Source: Rhodocollybia butyracea (taxonomy: Eukaryota > Basidiomycota > Agaricomycetes > Agaricales > Omphalotaceae). From it: a DNA stretch of 64,000 nucleotides. The stretch covers positions 124,001 to 188,000 of the forward strand of contig JADNRY010000090.1 in assembly GCA_015501585.1 (NCBI GenBank), written 5' to 3'. How positions within the stretch are numbered: the first letter of the stretch is position 1; the number at the start of each line of letters is the position of its first letter. Shown here piece after piece: positions 34,441 through 47,270 of this stretch. The notes beneath the pieces are model-generated. The model saw only the letters and a list, made by a program, of their open reading frames with translations, had not been told where the DNA came from and made no database searches. The position numbers and the translations under genes were made by a program.

Positions 34441-34627
34441 GACAGCATTGGCCGAGATCAGCCGATGATGAACGGCTCTATTTTCAGTTCCTGCACCACA
34501 GCAACATTTTCTTCCTCAGCGCCAGCCACCACTTCTTGACTTCATTCTCTCGTTCACTGACTGTTTTATCTTTCGCTCTTTATTTTACAAGTTCTAATAG
34601 CCACCAGGCCACACAGCTATTCAAGCG

Positions 34628-37131
34628 ATGCTTGCTTTCGTTGCTGCTGCCGCATGGCTGGCAACGGCCTCTGCCCAAACTCCAGGCTCCTTCGCCAATG
34701 GAGGAAACACGACTGTTAGTGCGATGATGGTGAGTTGCCTGTGCGTTGAATTTCAGTTCAACCGTTTTATCGAATTTCTGTTTCTCTAGATGTTCGTCGG
34801 AAATTCTGAAAAAGTATATATTCTGGACAAGGCAGAAGGAAATGCTGCGCAAATCAATGGTCATCCAGCATGGGGTGCTGTTTGGTGAGTTGTTGTAACC
34901 AGTTATCGCGAGCCCAGAATTCTTACTTTCTGTCTAGGGATTTCAACACACATACTTCGGTTGCCATGGAAGTTGTGACCAACGTCTTTTGTGCGTCCGG
35001 GATGCATCTGCCTAACGGTTCATACGCGACCTTTGGCGGTAATGGAGCCGTCGGCATCGGAGGAAACATCGGGTCCAACACTACAGACGGTGGAAGTGCT
35101 GCTTCCTTTGATATGACATACCAGGATTACGATGGACGAAATGCTATTCGTATCCTTAATCCATGCACCGACACCGATGACTTTTCCTCACCTCAATGCC
35201 AGTGGTTTGATAATGCCACTCTGCTTTCAATGCAAAAACAGCGCTGGTATTCTGCCGCGGAGCCTCTCGCTGATGGAACCATTGCGATCATTGGAGGATT
35301 CGTCAACGGAGGTTATATCAACAGGAACTACCCCAACACCGATCCTGAATTTGAGGGTGGTGCGGCCGAACCAACTTACGAATTCTATCCCGCTAACGGT
35401 ACTACTGCCACCGTGATGAACTTTATGATCAAGACTTCAGGTTTGAACGCGTACGCCCACACCTATCTAATGCCTTCCGGCAAGATGCTTGTTCAGGCCA
35501 ACTATTCGACCAGTACGTTTCCTTCCTATAGTTGACGTTTTTCTCTAACGGATGTTGTAGTGCTCTGGGATCCTTCTACCAACACCGAAACTGATCTACC
35601 CGATATGCCTGGGCAAGTTGTTCGCGTGTACCCTGCCTCTGGCGGTGTTGCAATGCTTCCCCTTACTCCAGCCAACAACTATACACCCACCGTCATTTTC
35701 TGCGGTGGTTCAAATATGACCGACGACATGTGGGGTAACTACTCCTGGCCTGTCATCGACACCTTCTACTATCCGGCCTCTAGCGATTGCCAGCGCATCA
35801 CTCCTGAACCCACTGACGGCTCTTCTCCTGTGTACATTCAGGACGATGACATGCCCGAAACTCGTACCATGGGCCAATTCATCATTTTGCCTAACGGCAA
35901 GCTGTTGATGATTAACGGCGGAGAGAATGGCACCGCAGGATACTCCGAAAATACGGACACGACCTTGGAGTACGGCCAGATGCCCTACGGAATGTCATTG
36001 GCCGCTGCTCCTGTCGGACAACCTGCCCTCTACGATCCCGACGCTCCTTCTGGAAGCCGTTGGTCAAACGACGGATTCAGTACATCCAACATCCCTCGTC
36101 TTTACCATTCCTCTGCCATCCTCCTCCCCGATGCATCCGTCCTTGTCGCTGGTTCTAATCCCAATGTCGACGTCAACCTTACCACGTTCTTCCCGACCAC
36201 CTACCAGGCCGAAATCTTTTACCCGCCCTACTTTTCCGCTTCTTCCCGCCCTGTTCCTACTGGTATCCCCAGCACACTCACTTACGGCGGCAATTACTTT
36301 GATGTTACTATTCCTGCGGCGTCGTACTCTGGCTCTGCCAATGATGCCGCTGCAAACACCACCGTTGTTGTCATTCGTCCTGGCTGGACCACGCATGCAA
36401 TGAATATGGGCCAGCGTTACGTCCAACTTAACACCACCTATACTGTCAACTCTAATGGCAGTATTGTTGTACACACCTCGCAGATGCCGCCTAACGCCAA
36501 CCTCTTCCAACCTGGGCCTGCAATGGTCTTCGTCGTCGTGAACGGCATACCCTCGAACGCGACCTTTGTCATCGTCGGCAGTGGAAATATCGAGACCCAG
36601 CCCACCTCTGCCGTAGCATCTCTTCCTGCCAACGTACTCGCTGCGTCGGACACCAGCGGCAGTGGCTCAGCATCATCATCCAACAATTCTGCAAGCTCAA
36701 CCCACTCTGGCGCAATTATAGGCGGTGTGGTCGGGGCCGTTGTACTTCTGGGAATACTAGGTGCGCTCATTGGCATTTGTATATCTCGGCGTCGGCGTGC
36801 TGCCAACCGTGCTCCTAAAAATTACGCTATCAGCGACCCAAAGCCCGCGCCGAATAGCGGCTATAATATCAATTATGGCGGGTTTGCAGCGGGAGCAGGA
36901 GCAGCGCCTCGCACTAATGAAAATTTGTCCGCTGATCCTTATTATCAACAGGACTATAACGCTAGTTCCGACTGGACTCGCAGCAATATGGCGCTGAATG
37001 TACCACCATCATCGCCGTATCGTGATGTACCGCAGCGGGAGAATGGGATGAGTATGGACATTGACCCGTATGCTGCCGAGTCGAGGATGAGTACGAGTAC
37101 ACCGGACGATGGACGGAGACATAGATTCTAA
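34628..37131 (+). CDS. Membrane-anchored copper radical oxidase (glyoxal oxidase family)
   Basis: Four exons (34628-34729, 34790-34884, 34938-35512, 35561-37131) splice in phase to 780 residues. Residues 1-17 form a signal peptide (MLAFVAAAAWLATASAQ). The active-site set matches Phanerochaete glyoxal oxidase (Cys70, Tyr135, Tyr377, His378, His471): Cys84 in VFCASG, Tyr170 in QKQRWYSAAE, Tyr439-His440 in RLYHSSAILLP and His536 in GWTTHAMNMGQR. Such enzymes oxidise aldehydes and alpha-hydroxycarbonyls to acids and release hydrogen peroxide, supporting extracellular peroxidases in wood and litter decay. A Ser/Asn-rich linker leads to one transmembrane helix at about 641-666, followed by RRRR and a cytoplasmic tail, so it is surface-anchored rather than secreted. 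The gene lies in the single-copy spacer of the duplication and looks intact. Confidence 0.93.
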
Positions 37132-38032
37132 TCTACGGACTCCTTAATTATATATATGACTTTCCTTCCATCCGTTAATGTCAATTCTTCTATGTCGTAG
37201 TTTCTTGTTTTCCTCCCCTCGGATGCGCTAGTCGTACTTGTAGCCTTTGTATATAGCCCATATCCCTGTAAATCGATGATTTGGGTTGACTCTGACAGGA
37301 AAGCACTTGACATCGAGCTTAGTCAACGGATTCCGAACGTTGAACGCAGCAACCAACCTTGCCATTCCTGTGATGTCGAAGAACATGGAAAGAGATTGAG
37401 CAAGACCGTCAAAGTGTTCCGACTCGACTCGGGAAAAAGCACTATAACCCTAAAACAGCCTCTGCGCTGCAGCTTACTGAGCGAGAAATCTCGTTCTAAA
37501 GGGAGAAAGGGTACAACTGCAAAGCAGAAGGCAGTTCAATTGCACGTCTTGAGGTGTTTCTTTGACGCCTGGGAGTGACCTCACCTCACTTGATTCCTTA
37601 TAGATCCCGGTAGCGACACCTTTACAAAGACAGATTAGCGAGCGATAGTGTGCCGGTGCGCATCCAGACTAGTACTCAGCACTCAGCACTCATTAGAGGC
37701 ATCGCAGATGCTACAAGGGTCAAAAAAGACTGTAAAAATATCAAGAATTACCGGAGGCAATTGCAGGTATTGCAAAAAAGACGGGTCAATTTCGGGCCGG
37801 TGCCTCGGCTGTGGTATTGCAACGCTTGATACTGCTTTACTTCTACCGCTTCCAACGCTTCATGGATACACCTGCATAGCTACATAGCGACACAGCTACT
37901 CTGGACACGAAACGACACGACACGACACACAACGTACTATAATACGACTCAGCGAAGAATAGAGAAGCAGGCAGTAGAAAGACGACTACAGACGTATGCC
38001 AAAGGACGAAGAAAAACAGTTCTACACAGACG
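37132..38032. other. Intergenic: oxidase 3' end and Rho-GEF promoter
   Basis: No recognised gene. A 100-codon plus-strand frame (37276-37578) has no known domain. The short direct word ACTCAGCACTCAGCACTCA occurs near 37673. The stretch 37880-38030 is rich in CGACACGACAC words and probably belongs to the GEF 5' region. Confidence 0.4.
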
Positions 38033-41000
38033 ATGCCCTCGAACATATCCAAAGGATCTCACAGGCCCACCGATGTCTCAGCGGACGAAGATTTGCAACA
38101 GCTGTATGACCAAGTCTGGGCTGGATTTGAATCAGAGGATACGTTGCTCTCAACAGCGACAGCGGCACCATACTCTGCATCTTCTTCATATTCATCTCCT
38201 CGTCCAATTTCGAGCTCAAAAGCACCGAGTCCGAATTCAAATCCACAATATTATCAGAGAGCAGAGACAGAGGACGTGTAGTAGACCCTGAAACAGAAGA
38301 TATCTCCAAGATATACAGTGTGTACGGCGATAGCGGTACTGGCACAGTTGACGAATATTATCGTTCTCCTTCAAGTGCCAGTTCCAGCTACTATCCCTAT
38401 GCCGATCCAAATTCCTCTCTATCCCCGATATCACCCGTATCAACAGCATCCACGACGGCTGCAACGTACGCGCCGAGTACTCATGGCCATCATAGGAGAC
38501 CTAGCAGCGCAGGACGAGATCGTAGTGGAAGCGGAGCCAGAAAACTTCCTCTCCCACCAGCCCAGACTCATTCCCATAATAGTTCGATAAGTTCGTCGAG
38601 GAGACTTCCTGCTACGCCTGCGGGTCTTGTTCCTTCCGATGCCCCTGATCCTGATCCTACCCGTCGTCATCATACCGGTCTTCCAGTTAGTCCCAGTCCA
38701 AAGTCACCTATACCCAATAGCGCTACTCGTGGAAGACCTACCGCTGACCCAGGCGGATATTTAACACCACATCATCTTTCATCGACGCAAAGTAAGTGTC
38801 TTTCATTAATCCCAGCTCCAACCCGTAAACTGAAACTGTCATGCAGTATCGCAATCCCACCTATCGCCGGCACCCAGAAGAGACCGCTCACCCGCTGCAT
38901 ATCAATATCAGAGCAATCGAGGCGCGCATCTTGTTGGAGGATCTGGAACGGGTGGAAGCAACACCTCGCTTGCATCTTCGATTGTTGTACCTCCGCCGAC
39001 CGAACTAGGCCCAGTGCTACCATCGTTTCCACCTACTTCACCCTCTCCTTCACATCGAGGTGAGCATCGCGGCCACCGAGCGGATGAACGAGTGGCAATG
39101 AACAGGTGGAACTCGACAACCTCATCCATTGTCAATGGTGTCAACGCCCAAGGTCATTTTGTCGTTCCGTCCATTCCGACAATTCCACCATTACCAAGTT
39201 CTTCCCAACTTTCACCTTCGCCGCGGCAACAACACGGTGATACCTCCTCATACTCTTCACAGCAGCGTGCCTATAACAACTATTCGATCCCAGTTCCATC
39301 GATGCCAATGCCACTGCCTGATCCAAGCTATGGTGCAGATGCCGGCCCATCTACAATCGTGCGTCGACCAACGGATATACTCAGGGAGCTCAGGGAGAGA
39401 GGGAAGAGATACCGCACTACCAAAACTCGTACTCGGCGGACAGCGTTGAGGCGGCGGAGCCAGCGTACAACGAGTACGACTGGGATGGGGATTATCAGCA
39501 CCCACCATCTCCTCCGTCCCATTCTCATTCCCAGTCTCAATCTTCCTCGCGGCGACAGCAGCCCCTTCGTAATTGGGAGTATGAATACGAATATGGATAT
39601 TCGGATTCGGACAACGCCAATGTCGGTGTTTATTCGTCGGACGAATTTATTAACTACAGTCTTTTGTCGCATATTGCAGTTCAGCTGAGGGATAAAGTGC
39701 CGAGGGGTACTCATGTGAAGGGAAGACAGCCGTACGAGGGCGCGTTTACGGGTCAGGAGGTTGTGGTGAGTATATCTAGTCTCGTTGTTCTGTTGGCTTT
39801 TCTTCAGTCATTTTACGATTTGAAGCTCTTTGTGTTCTCTGTTTGATCCGTTGTTGTATTACGCTTTTTTTTCTGATTTTGCTCTTTCCACACAGGACAC
39901 CATCCAATCGCTCATCAAAAAACACCTATTGCTCAATCACTCGCTAAACCTCGTTACCACCACCTCATACCCTTCCAAATTTTCATCGAAATCCACAGCT
40001 GTAGATCGTAAAGCCGCACTCCACGTTGCCCGCTCCCTCCAATCACAACTGTTTATCTACGAAGTGGAAGGCGATGGGAAGGAGTTGAGTGATGGGGTCG
40101 AGGATGTGTTTGTGTTTTTGGAAGATTCTATAGGCGGCTCTAGTCCGTCTGCGTCCCCTTCTACAGGTGCATCTGGATCCAAGTCATCATCTAGGTCCGG
40201 TGGAGGTAGAAGCGATGAAATCCCTCTCCCAACAGCGGTAATAACGGTGCTTACGAGGTGTTATGTTCCGACCTGTGTAGAGGAAAAACCGTGTTATGCT
40301 TGGGATTGTCCGAAGAGAGGTCAATCGATTGGGACGATGTTAGACGCAGGGAAGGTGTTTCGATCATCTGGATATCCGTGGTATCAAAAACCTCTTTAGC
40401 CTCTGGACCAAAGCCCTCGTCTCGGAAGACCTACGACACCTCAAGAGCGGTAGCTTCTTCATCCAGCCCTTCAGCCTCAACCTCTTATTCTACACTGGGA
40501 TTAGCATTGTCGCCGGCTTTACCTTCACTTGGGTCGCGGTCCAATTCAGGATCAGCTTCAGGTTCACCGTTATCCGCCTCAGTGTCTTCAGGCACCCTCT
40601 CGCGGTTAGGTACAGCCACCGGAACAACAGGTACTGCAAGTAAAAACACTACTACCTTCACCGCGAACGTCGCCGATACAGGTAACGCCTGGAAAACTTC
40701 TGTCCCAACCGAAGTCCTTGCCACGATCCCTCCCTTTGAAATAACCCGGCAAATCGCAATACACGACTTGATTGCCAAGGAATCTGCATACCTAGGTAAT
40801 TTGGTAGTTTTGGAGGCTGATTTCTTGGGACCATTGGTGGAGTGGCTCGGGGCAATTACAGATACGAATGTGAACGCAGGAAATGATTCTTACAACTCTC
40901 TATCGTTGTCACCCCCGCCTACGCCCTCCGGGTCCATTTTCATTTCTGGGGCTCCCTCGTCGTCTTCCCCGCCTCACGTAAATCCGCACTCTTCCTCTGG

Positions 41001-44000
41001 AACACCTTTGACACCCTCTTCTGCGCTCCCAGCGAACACAAACCTGTCGTCGTCGTCGTCATCTCCCCTTCTTGGCTTCGCGAAACCGCTATACGCCCTT
41101 CTTTCCCTGCTCCCATCCCTAATCACATCCCACCAGCGACTGATCGACGCGCTCCGGGTCCGCGCGCGTGAGTCGCAATATAGGATTATCGAGGGAATTG
41201 GCGATATCTATTTGGAAAAGGCGACCGGAGTAGGGGGGTGGAGGGGTGGGTGGAGTCCGCCTGCTGGTTTGGCTGATGCTTCGGGGTATGTCTTGAGTGG
41301 TGGAGGTAGTGGATTCGACGAATGGGTAGCAGTGTGGAGTCTTTCTGGGATTGGGGATTTGAGCGTTTATAGCGCAGTTGCTAATGGAATGGTGGACGAA
41401 GATAAGACGTGGGGCAACGAGGAATGGAAACGCATTGTCTCTGACCAGGAACAGAGTGGAGGGGAACAGGATTGGAATCTGCCGCACGGTGCTGAGAACA
41501 AAGAAGAGGGTGCGTATGGAGAAGGCGAGAGAAGAGTGAATGGGAAGGATAACGTGCTTTCTGGTGAAGGTGCAGGCCGCAGTAGAATTGGCATGCCTCT
41601 GCCCAACGTCGATTTAAAGCGGCTCACGCAACTCGTTGCCCTTCCTGCGTTGCATCTTCGCTCATATCCGTCGTTGCTTTCGGAGGTTCTGGCAGTAACC
41701 ACTTCGTCTCTCCCTTCTGATGTTAATTCTACTTCCGTTTCCTCCAGCTCTCGAACCAACTCGACAAACCCGAAGCCAAGGGTTCGAGGTGGGGGTGGAA
41801 ATGGGAAAGACAAGCAACGAGAGACTTCGGAAAATCCGGACGCCTCGTATCTCCGTGAAGCGATCAAGGCAATGCGAGCGTTGTTTGGGTATGCAAAGGT
41901 CAAGACATTTCAAATGAGCATGAGTTTGATCATGAGTGCCGGTACAAGTAGTGAGGGACAAGGAGGAATGGGAGAGGCAGCGTTAAAATGGGAATGGTTT
42001 GATCTGGTGTCGGATGAGGAGAAGAATGAGATTGGGAAAATGGAGGTGAAAAGACAGGCGTGAGTGGTTTTTCCTTTTGAACTGAAAAATACTGAGACCT
42101 GGTTTGTTTCAGTATCATATTCGAACTTATCAAAGGCGAAATGGCTTATGTTAAAGACCTCGAAAACGTCGAGCACGTACGTATATTTGCTTCTGTTCCA
42201 TGTCCCCGCTGTTAAAATTTGCGCTTCAGATGTACGTTACCCCGCTCGTAACTTCAACCACTTCTCCTTCCCCCATTATCCCCGCCACTTCCCTTCCCCA
42301 CTTCCTCTCCTCCGTCTTCCACAACATCTCCTCCCTCCAACGACACCACCTTTCCCTTCTCCTCTCCCTGTTCCACATCCAATACGATGACCACCCCACC
42401 ATTCGTTCCATATCTGCACCTCTCCTCGACGGCGCCTTAAACTGGCGTGAAGCTTACATGGAATACATACCCAATTATCCGATTGCAGCGTATATGATTG
42501 ATAAAGAGATGAGGGTAAACCCGGCGTTCAAGGAGTTTGTGGAGAGGTGCACGCGGTTGACTGCGGCGCACAGGTTGGATATGAAGAATTTTGTAAATAG
42601 GCCGATTCCGAGACTGTTGAGGTATGAGCTGTTGTTGAAGGGAATTTTAGAGGAGACGCCGCTAGGGATAGTGAGCGGTGTGGCAGGAGGGAGGGCTCAC
42701 CGGCAGGGTAGTAGAGCAGTAGGTCCCAATTCGTCTCGCGGAGTGAATCTTGAACACGAGGATCATTCTGCGATCCCTCAGGTTCTTGATGTGATACGTG
42801 GTTTGGGCAAAGATACGGAGCCTGGAGTGGTGAATGCAAAAAGTAAAGTCGAGTTATGGAAGTATAATGAGGGCCTGGTGTTCGAGCGAGGAGGGTGGAT
42901 CGATATGGATTTGTTGGACAAAAGTCGGAGCTTGATATATTCGGGGAAACTGTTGAGGCAGAAGGATGGATTAGATTGGAGCGGGTGGACGGAGTTGCAT
43001 GTTTTGCTGTTCGATAATTATAGTAAGCCCTCGCTCTTCTGTTTTGCAAGGAGATTCTCATAGTTTTTTGGACAGTTGTTCTTACGAAGCCCAAGGAGGG
43101 GGATGATGTGACGAAGTACCATGTCAACCGAAGAGTTAGTTTTCGAGTTTTTGCGTGTTTCCATCAACTCTGATTGATTAATTCTGGATAGCCGATACCT
43201 TTGGATCTTTTAAGTATCGACAGTCTCATTGAGCCGCCAGTTCAACGAAGCACAGGGCCTGGTCTTTTACGAGGTCTTCGTTCGCAAGGCGGCATCACCG
43301 GACATGAAACTACATCCACTGGCGACCCTCTTGTTTCGCCAGAATCCACCGCACTCATCGACTCATCAACACCCACAGAATCATCTCAATCATCATTGTC
43401 GTCTCGCTTCGTTTACCCAATTACCCTGCACCACCTAGGCCGTCTCTCACTTCATTCAATGTCCGGGTTCCCTACACCCTCATCTTTATCTCCATCCTTA
43501 TCTGGATCAGGTTCGTCGTCTAGAATACAGCAAGCAATGAAGCCTCCACCAAATGTTATTTTGTATGCGGAGTCGTCTGCTGCGCGGGTTGAGTGGGGCG
43601 CCAAGTTGCAAGAAGCATTAGGGATACGGAGAGTGGTGCAAGAGAGCAATAAGGTATTCGAGGTCGAGGTGTTAAGCGGGGATACATTCGTGGCTGCTGC
43701 TGTTGATGGGACCGGCGGAAGTAGTGGGGTGTTGGGTGGGGTGGACGGAGGAGCATTTACTGGAAATGTTACCTGTTCGGTACCGTTTAGTGGGTCCTTT
43801 TTTTATCGGAGCGAAGTGGACATGTGCTTATTCGCTTTCCCAGATACAACGGATGGGAGAGGTCTGATCGCTGTTGGATGTGCCGAAGGTGTTTGGATTG
43901 GTTTCAGGCATGATCCCAAATGTATGCCGTTTCGTATTGACTTGGTCTCGTACTGATGTACACTTGTCAAAGCCATGCGACGGGTTCTGCATCTCAAGTT

Positions 44001-45476
44001 TGTCACGCAGTGCGCAATGTTGGAAGACTATGGAATATTCTTGGTCTTAGCAGACAAGGTACGCTGATTTAATTTGTAACGTGTTTATGTATGATCTTAT
44101 AGCACCCAATAGTCACTGTTTGCATACCACATTGAAGCCCTGGTGCCATCATCGCTCCTTCTACCACCCACTTCTCAACAGCCGCAAAAGCTGAATGGAA
44201 ACAAGGACGTGCATTTCTTCGCCGTTGGAACGTTGCATGGACGAACGCTGGTTATATATATGAAAAAGAAGGGTGTGAGCAATGACTCGTTTTGTTTTCG
44301 AAGTATTGTTTATCTTTTACCTTTGTAGCTTGACAGTATCTTCCGTGTGCTGGAGCCTGTGAGTGAAAAGATCAACGAACGAGCCAAAGTCCCATCTGGG
44401 TTTGGTTCGAAGTTCTTCCCTCGGTCTGCTAAATCCGAGTGGTTCAAGATTTATAGGGTACGATTGTTCAGGGCCACATGCAACGGATTTGTTTACTTAG
44501 AAACTTGATGATATCCAGGATTTCTTCTTGCCGTCCGAATCATATGACCTCATCTTTTTGAAGGCGAGGATAGCGATATTGTGCTCGAAAGGTTTTGAAA
44601 TCATGGATTTAAATGAGTGCGTTATGGCAGCTTCTCTTTTGCCTATTCTAAATAGAATGTTGCTAGCTTTAAGAGCGTGACGATTCCACAAAGAGACGAT
44701 GCTCGATTGGCATATCTTGCTAAACGTTGTGAATCGTGCCGTCCGATAGGAATGTTCAAGTCGGCCGAAGATGAGTTTTTGCTATGCTACAATGGTGAGT
44801 GTTCTCGGGCGAAGATTCTGCCTTTCTGATTTTGACTTTCAGAGTTTGGGGTATATGTTGACAAGCACGGTGATCCGAACAGAGCTGCAGGAACAATTGA
44901 ATGGGAAGGAACAGCAGACCGTGTCGCCGTCCATGCTCCATACATCCTTCTGTTCGACCCTCGCTTCATTGAGGTGCGACATCTCGAAACTGGGCGTTTG
45001 GCACAAATCATTACTGGAAATGATATCCGTGTGTCTGGGATGGTCGCGGAGTCAGTTCTCACACCGCAGTTTCCCCATCCACGCATACCTTGACCTTCCC
45101 TGGTCCCGATGGATCAGGATCAGATGAACCCTTTAACCAAGACTCGCACGTCCATGCAGTTATGAGTTCACCTGAAATCTTAGGAGGACTGAGATCACCG
45201 GCTGTTGTACAACAAGTCTTTGAGCTTCTTCCTACAGTACCTCTATTTCTACCGCATTCTCATCAACAACCGGATCTGCCAAGGAATCATCCAAATAACT
45301 CTGGGAGCCACTCAGGTGGAGGATCTGTAGTTGGCAGCTATAGTAATTCTGGCTCTGGTTCTGGCTCTGGTTCTGGGGTAGCAACTGGTTCGCGGTTGTT
45401 TGAGGAACAGTATCCCTCCAATACCTCGCCTCTATTACCCTCTCCACAGTTGAGAAATTTGCTGTCTTGGACGTGA
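38033..45476 (+). pseudogene. Rho1 GEF (ROM1/2-like), full-length copy, frameshifted as sequenced
   Basis: Thirteen exons: 38033-38791, 38847-39765, 39896-42059, 42113-42176, 42230-43022, 43064-43134, 43192-43921, 43973-44058, 44113-44274, 44329-44457, 44519-44616, 44667-44794, 44843-45476, about 2,240 codons (yeast Rom2 has 1,356). Domains in order: Ser/Pro-rich N-terminus with DVSADEDLQQLYDQVWAGFE, DEP (VQLRDKVPRGTHVKG; LHVARSLQSQLFIYEVEG), DH (TRQIAIHDLIAKESAYLGN; ELIKGEMAYVKDLENVEH), PH (WTELHVLLFDN; VVLTKPKEGDDVTKYHVNRR) and CNH (VLHLKFVTQCAMLEDYGIFL; PSGFGSKFFPRSAKSEWFKI; RIAILCSKGFEIMDLND). It would activate Rho1 for glucan synthesis and wall integrity. Four frame breaks occur: near 38260, 39392 (GGGG to GGG), 40378 (CCC to CC) and 45031 (GG to G). 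The last three are single-base losses relative to the left arm and might be consensus errors. If they are errors, this is the functional gene. Confidence 0.9.
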
Positions 45477-45610
45477 TCCTAAGTATCTTAGTATAAAACA
45501 TTATTGGCGAACCTTTCAGCTGAATATGAAAGTTTTGAAAAAAACACCACTTACTTATCTTGTTTATGTGCAAATAAAGAATACTGATTTGGCTTGTTCA
45601 AACCTTTGAC

Positions 45611-45928
45611 TGTTACCAATGCTCAGTGTCGAGCTCCTCTTCTGTCTGGCCAGGAACTAACTTGTTATTTCAGTTGATCGTATATATATTTACTTACCAT
45701 GTTACTTAGTTTCCATAAGTAGGTACTTATCTAACAGCTCTAGGCTGTTCTTTGTAAATTTCACTTATTAATCTATCTATCTTTCTACCAACAGTCTATT
45801 TGACTAAGTTTATTAACCAGTCTGTGTTCTATTCTACAAAAAGGGAATTAAACCAATGTTAGGACTACTTGAGGCCCCCATCGAACTCGGAATCCCGGTC
45901 TGCCCACAAAACACACCGGAGTTTCACA
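45611..45928 (+). mobile_element. Gypsy LTR (right-arm copy)
   Basis: Begins TGTTACCAATGCTCAGTG and ends GTTTCACA, followed by TC and the primer-binding site TGGAGCCCACTGCGAGG (45931 on). It pairs with the copy at 21566-21885. The second gypsy fragment of the window (54.9 kb) has the same TTTCACATC plus primer-site junction, so all three belong to one family. No 3' LTR was found. Confidence 0.65.
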
Positions 45929-47270
45929 TCTGGAGCCCACTGCGAGGGGGTTCATTCCAGAAAGAGCCCTAAATCTGTTCAATTCCTCTCTGAGCCAAAC
46001 GGCCCATTCACGTCGAGAAGGCCTATGTCCATGTCCTATCTCTCCTGAGACACAGGCTCTTCTCACTGCCTTTCAGTCTGCCAAGTTGTCATTTGAGGCA
46101 TCGGGCTTGTTCAAGTCTGTGCCTGACCATGAAGCTACTCATACACGGCCAAACCCTCCCTTGCAGCTAGGGCTGAAAAGATCCGGACGTACCGTGTCTG
46201 AATTTGATTTCGTGCTGAGGCGCACAAAATTGAGACCCAGTCGCAAACAACTGGGTTTCGCGTAGGATATCTTTTTTCTTGTGCTGCCATCTATTGGAGC
46301 CAGCTGAAGCACTCAGCACGACGTTTGAGTCGCGTGATGAGAATGTTGACTTTTATGAGTCATGATATTTTGGACGTTTCAACTTGTCTTTTTCATCAAC
46401 GTTCATGACCCGCAAGCCCGTCGTCCAGAATGTCATCTCTCAAAGCTTCAATTGGCGTTGAACCTCCCAAGTACGGCCAATCTTCGATAATCATCAAACT
46501 CATCGCTTGCAATCTCGCAATTTATCTTCAACTCAATCCTTCAACATTCAACCTCTGTAGTTAAGGCAAATTCTCCAAACTATGTATACCTCAACAAGTT
46601 TCTACGGTCTCTAACTTGAGCCTCAGGGCCTCAAACCCTTCAAAGCGACCTTTCTACGTTGGAGCACTAAGTTTTTTTACAGTCGCCCTCAATCATAGTC
46701 TATATTAGTATAAGGTTCGTTGTTTCTCCTTCGCTCTGAGCTCAAGTTGTTCTGACGTGGTTTTTTAGAATATATGTTTACTTCAAATGAAGAATTGTTA
46801 TTGACCTCGCAACCATACTTGTAGTTATATACAGTAGTAGTAGAGTAGCGAGGAAATGAAAGCATTGTGAACAAACGAAGGGGAGAACCGGAAAGCATCG
46901 GAACTGTCGGGAATGTAGGAAGCCGCGAGTCAGCTTTGATGCTCAGGACAAATTAGTTGAACCTGAGCTCAAAGGGCGCCGATTGCACTTCAATACGTTC
47001 CTATAGATTTTAGACTTAGCTCCAGTTATTTTGTACTGGGGATCAACGGCGCTGGGCGGACCTCAGGCGAATAGGATGGCTTGCCTGTGTAACAATCTAT
47101 CTATGATTGGCATCATATTTGATAGCCAATCACCTTTGTTGAGCCTGTCTTGTCACTTGTTAGCTTTGAGCTTGTCTCGATCACTAAGTCCTTCAATGCA
47201 TATTATTACTCACTCCGCTCCGCCGTTTACTCCAAATTTGGACCCATTTGTTATTGTTAACATGGTTACT
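45929..47270 (+). pseudogene. Gypsy gag 5' fragment, interrupted
   Basis: Primer-binding site then gag-related coding homologous to 54968-55330: the ETQALLTAFQSAK region (about 46045-46140), interrupted by the 946-bp element, then NNLSMIGIIFDSQSP and SRSLSPSMHIITHSAPPFTP (about 47090-47260). It is cut again by a MITE at 47271. Gag coding resumes after that MITE at 48829. Confidence 0.7.
46144..47089. mobile_element. 946-bp TA-flanked non-autonomous DNA element
   Basis: The left arm shows the empty site CATAACAATC; here TA is present on both sides (46142-46143 and 47090-47091). The ends are imperfect inverted repeats, CACGGCCAAACCC and CACAGGCAAGCC. The TA target duplication suggests a Tc1/mariner relative. 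No transposase frame was found; interior open frames are short and unrecognised. Confidence 0.75.
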
